Below are positions 62,742-64,000 of a stretch of DNA of 64,000 nucleotides, in pieces; the first letter of the stretch is position 1; each line of letters starts with the position of its first letter. The DNA is from Orrella marina (GTDB lineage: Bacteria > Pseudomonadota > Gammaproteobacteria > Burkholderiales > Burkholderiaceae_B), in contig NZ_CP028901.1 of NCBI RefSeq assembly GCF_003058465.1, positions 1,426,001-1,490,000 of the forward strand. Reading direction: 5' to 3'. Under the pieces are notes generated by a model that saw only the letters and a list, made by a program, of their open reading frames with translations, had not been told where the DNA came from and did no database searches. The translations under genes and the position numbers were made by a program.

Positions 62742-63108
62742 TATCTTGAATGCCGAAAGGTCAAAAAAAACAGATAGTAACAGGCACTAGTGAACGCTCC
62801 CACGCATCAGCGGGGTTTCACTCTCCTCGCCCTGAGAAGCGATAATCTTCCACAGAGTCGAGCGGGTGACAGGCGTTTTCGGGCCAGAGCGGGCACTTCT
62901 GCCCGTCTCTGGCGCAGGTCCATTTCTGCCCTTGCGTTCTTGAACACGACCGCTTGGCGTAATGTGAGCTGACCTCGTTTGACCAGAGTCTGGACATGCA
63001 CACTGGGCCGCACAAAATGCGGCCCAGTGTGTTCTTTCTGCCTGAAAAGCGGTGTTGTAGCAAAACAATCGCCCTGACCGGACTCAATCATTTCGCTTGC
63101 GATTTGAT
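62742..63108. other. Convergent intergenic region with a strong hairpin
   Basis: About 367 bp between the convergent TRAP and ABC genes. A 14-bp perfect stem (CACACTGGGCCGCA / TGCGGCCCAGTGTG, 62999-63031, 5-nt loop) is followed by TTCTTTCT and probably ends transcription from one or both sides. The rest contains overlapping short frames on the minus strand with arginine-rich translation that I do not recognise. Confidence 0.5.
62999..63031. terminator. Bidirectional terminator-like hairpin
   Basis: A 14-bp perfect GC-rich stem with loop CAAAA lies between convergent operons. The plus-strand side is followed by a pyrimidine-rich but not pure T run, so intrinsic termination is plausible but not certain. 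Confidence 0.6.
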
Positions 63109-63933
63109 TCAGGTCGCCTCGAGCACTGCCTTGAGAAACTGCTGGGTGCGGGGGTTTTTCGGATTGTCAAAGAAAACATCGGCAGGCCCCTGTTCCTCGA
63201 TTCTTCCACTATCGAAGAAACAGACGCGATCCGCAAACTCCTTGGCAAACCCCATCTGATGGGTCACCATCAGCATGGTCAGATTATATTGCTCACCCAG
63301 CTTGCGTATGACCTGCAGTACTTCCCCGCATAGTTCCGGATCGAGTGCGGACGTCACTTCGTCAAACAGCATCACTTTGGGGCGCATGGCCAGTGCCCGC
63401 GCAATTGCCACACGCTGTTGCTGACCACCTGAGAGTTGTGCGGGGTAGTGTTCATTTTTGTCTCCCAACCCGACCATCTCCAGCAGTTCGACCGCACGCT
63501 CCCTGGCTTCGGGCTTGGACAAGCCCAGCACACTGACCGGTGCCTGCATGCAGTTCTGTAGCGCTGACATATGAGGAAACAGATTGAAGTGCTGGAACAC
63601 CATGCCGATAGATGCTCGCATGCGGCGCAGGTGTGCACGATCAGCAGACACCAGACGCTCACCCTGTTTCATGTGTGTGAGCGGCTCACCATCAACATAG
63701 ATCACACCGCCATTAATGCGCTCAAGGGTCATCAGCATCCGCAGCACAGTCGTCTTGCCAGACCCGGAGGGGCCAATAATGGCCACCTTCTCATTGGCTG
63801 CGATCTTGAGTTCCAGCTCATCAAGCACCACCAGATCGCCATAGCGTTTGGTGACTTTCTCGAAATGAATCATGGTCTGCGAATCAGAAAAATCCCTTGA
63901 AACAGAAGTCTCACCCTGTTGCAACTCACTCAT
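63109..63933 (-). CDS. Polar amino acid / ectoine-type ABC transporter ATP-binding protein (EhuA-like)
   Basis: The 274-residue protein has Walker A GPSGSGKT, signature LSGGQQQRVAIARAL, Walker B VMLFDEVTSALDPEL and the switch His in MVTHQMGFA. Close pattern agreement with EhuA of the ectoine/hydroxyectoine importer is seen in VVLDELELKIAANEKVAI and MVFQHFNLFPHMSALQN, cited in part; other polar-amino-acid ATPases remain possible. The start overlaps the stop of the permease gene by ATGA. A second ATG at residue 21 would give the usual N-terminus MIHFEKVTKRYG. Confidence 0.9.
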   Translation of the reverse strand: MSELQQGETSVSRDFSDSQTMIHFEKVTKRYGDLVVLDELELKIAANEKVAIIGPSGSGKTTVLRMLMTLERINGGVIYVDGEPLTHMKQGERLVSADRAHLRRMRASIGMVFQHFNLFPHMSALQNCMQAPVSVLGLSKPEARERAVELLEMVGLGDKNEHYPAQLSGGQQQRVAIARALAMRPKVMLFDEVTSALDPELCGEVLQVIRKLGEQYNLTMLMVTHQMGFAKEFADRVCFFDSGRIEEQGPADVFFDNPKNPRTQQFLKAVLEAT

Positions 63934-64000
63934 CTTCTTGCTCCGTGACGGGCGCTGAGGCGGGCCTCGAGTCGACGCACAAAATACGCTGATATCAGGC
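63930..64000 (-). CDS. ABC transporter permease, C-terminal end only
   Basis: The last 23 codons of an upstream gene read ISAYFVRRLEARLSARHGARR before the stop that overlaps the ATPase start (ATGA). The basic amphipathic tail is typical of HisM/EhuC/EhuD-type permeases. The rest lies outside the window. Confidence 0.75.
   Translation of the reverse strand, partial: LISAYFVRRLEARLSARHGARR

Overview
The window looks like a chromosomal segment of a betaproteobacterium, most likely Burkholderiales and possibly Alcaligenaceae. This is inferred from the gene families: a Bug-type solute receptor, several TRAP transporters, a CadR/PbrR-type metal regulator, a D(-)-tartrate dehydratase close to the characterised rhizobial enzyme as I remember it, and a moderately high GC content. 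No rRNA, tRNA or CRISPR array was seen. Both edges cut genes: a GntR regulator on the left and an ABC permease on the right.

Region 1 (1-10.2 kb) is a catabolic island. A minus-strand operon encodes a maleate-isomerase-like protein, a GntR/FCD regulator and an Asp/Glu-hydantoin racemase-like protein. It faces a plus-strand operon with a cyclic amidohydrolase (hydantoinase/dihydropyrimidinase type), a complete TRAP transporter and an amidase, and a FAH-type hydratase lies downstream. The set fits import and ring opening of a hydantoin, dihydropyrimidine or cyclic imide. A clean 9-bp inverted repeat in front of the hydantoinase is a likely GntR operator.

Region 2 (10.6-19.7 kb) holds an anchored beta-propeller-like protein and then a tight six-gene arsenosugar-type cluster: ArsS-like radical SAM protein, TVP38-disulfide reductase fusion, methylthioadenosine phosphorylase, two glycosyltransferases named after arsenosugar synthesis, and a SelD-N-domain-like FAD oxidoreductase. 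No arsM is present in the window.

Region 3 (19.9-29.4 kb) is disturbed by insertion. An IS1634-family element splits a 3-hydroxyisobutyrate-dehydrogenase-like gene, and an ISAzo13-family element sits exactly in the signal peptide of a lipoprotein gene that ends a run of unrecognised genes. A GAF-GGDEF protein lies between them.

Region 4 (29.4-42.1 kb) is mixed metabolism and signalling: D-tartrate dehydratase, a Bug receptor, a frameshifted ABC-type binding protein coupled to a membrane GGDEF protein, a bacterial pentameric ligand-gated channel, a D-amino-acid-dehydrogenase-like enzyme, an exported methyltransferase-like protein, a persulfide dioxygenase-rhodanese fusion and a membrane-anchored TlpA.

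Region 5 (42.3-49 kb) deals with metals: a Cd/Zn/Pb-type P-ATPase with its MerR regulator and a classical long-spacer MerR promoter, a Fur-box-like site before a tiny membrane ORF, and a Gdt1/MneA-type manganese exporter under a yybP-ykoY riboswitch. An IS605-type remnant joined to an aminotransferase fragment and a decayed deaminase follow.

Region 6 (49.6-64 kb) has katG with its terminator, a queC-queD-queE operon whose QueD carries three T-fold domains, an AEC carrier, an FMN glutamate-synthase-like protein, an outer-membrane barrel, a second TRAP transporter and the end of an ectoine-type ABC operon.
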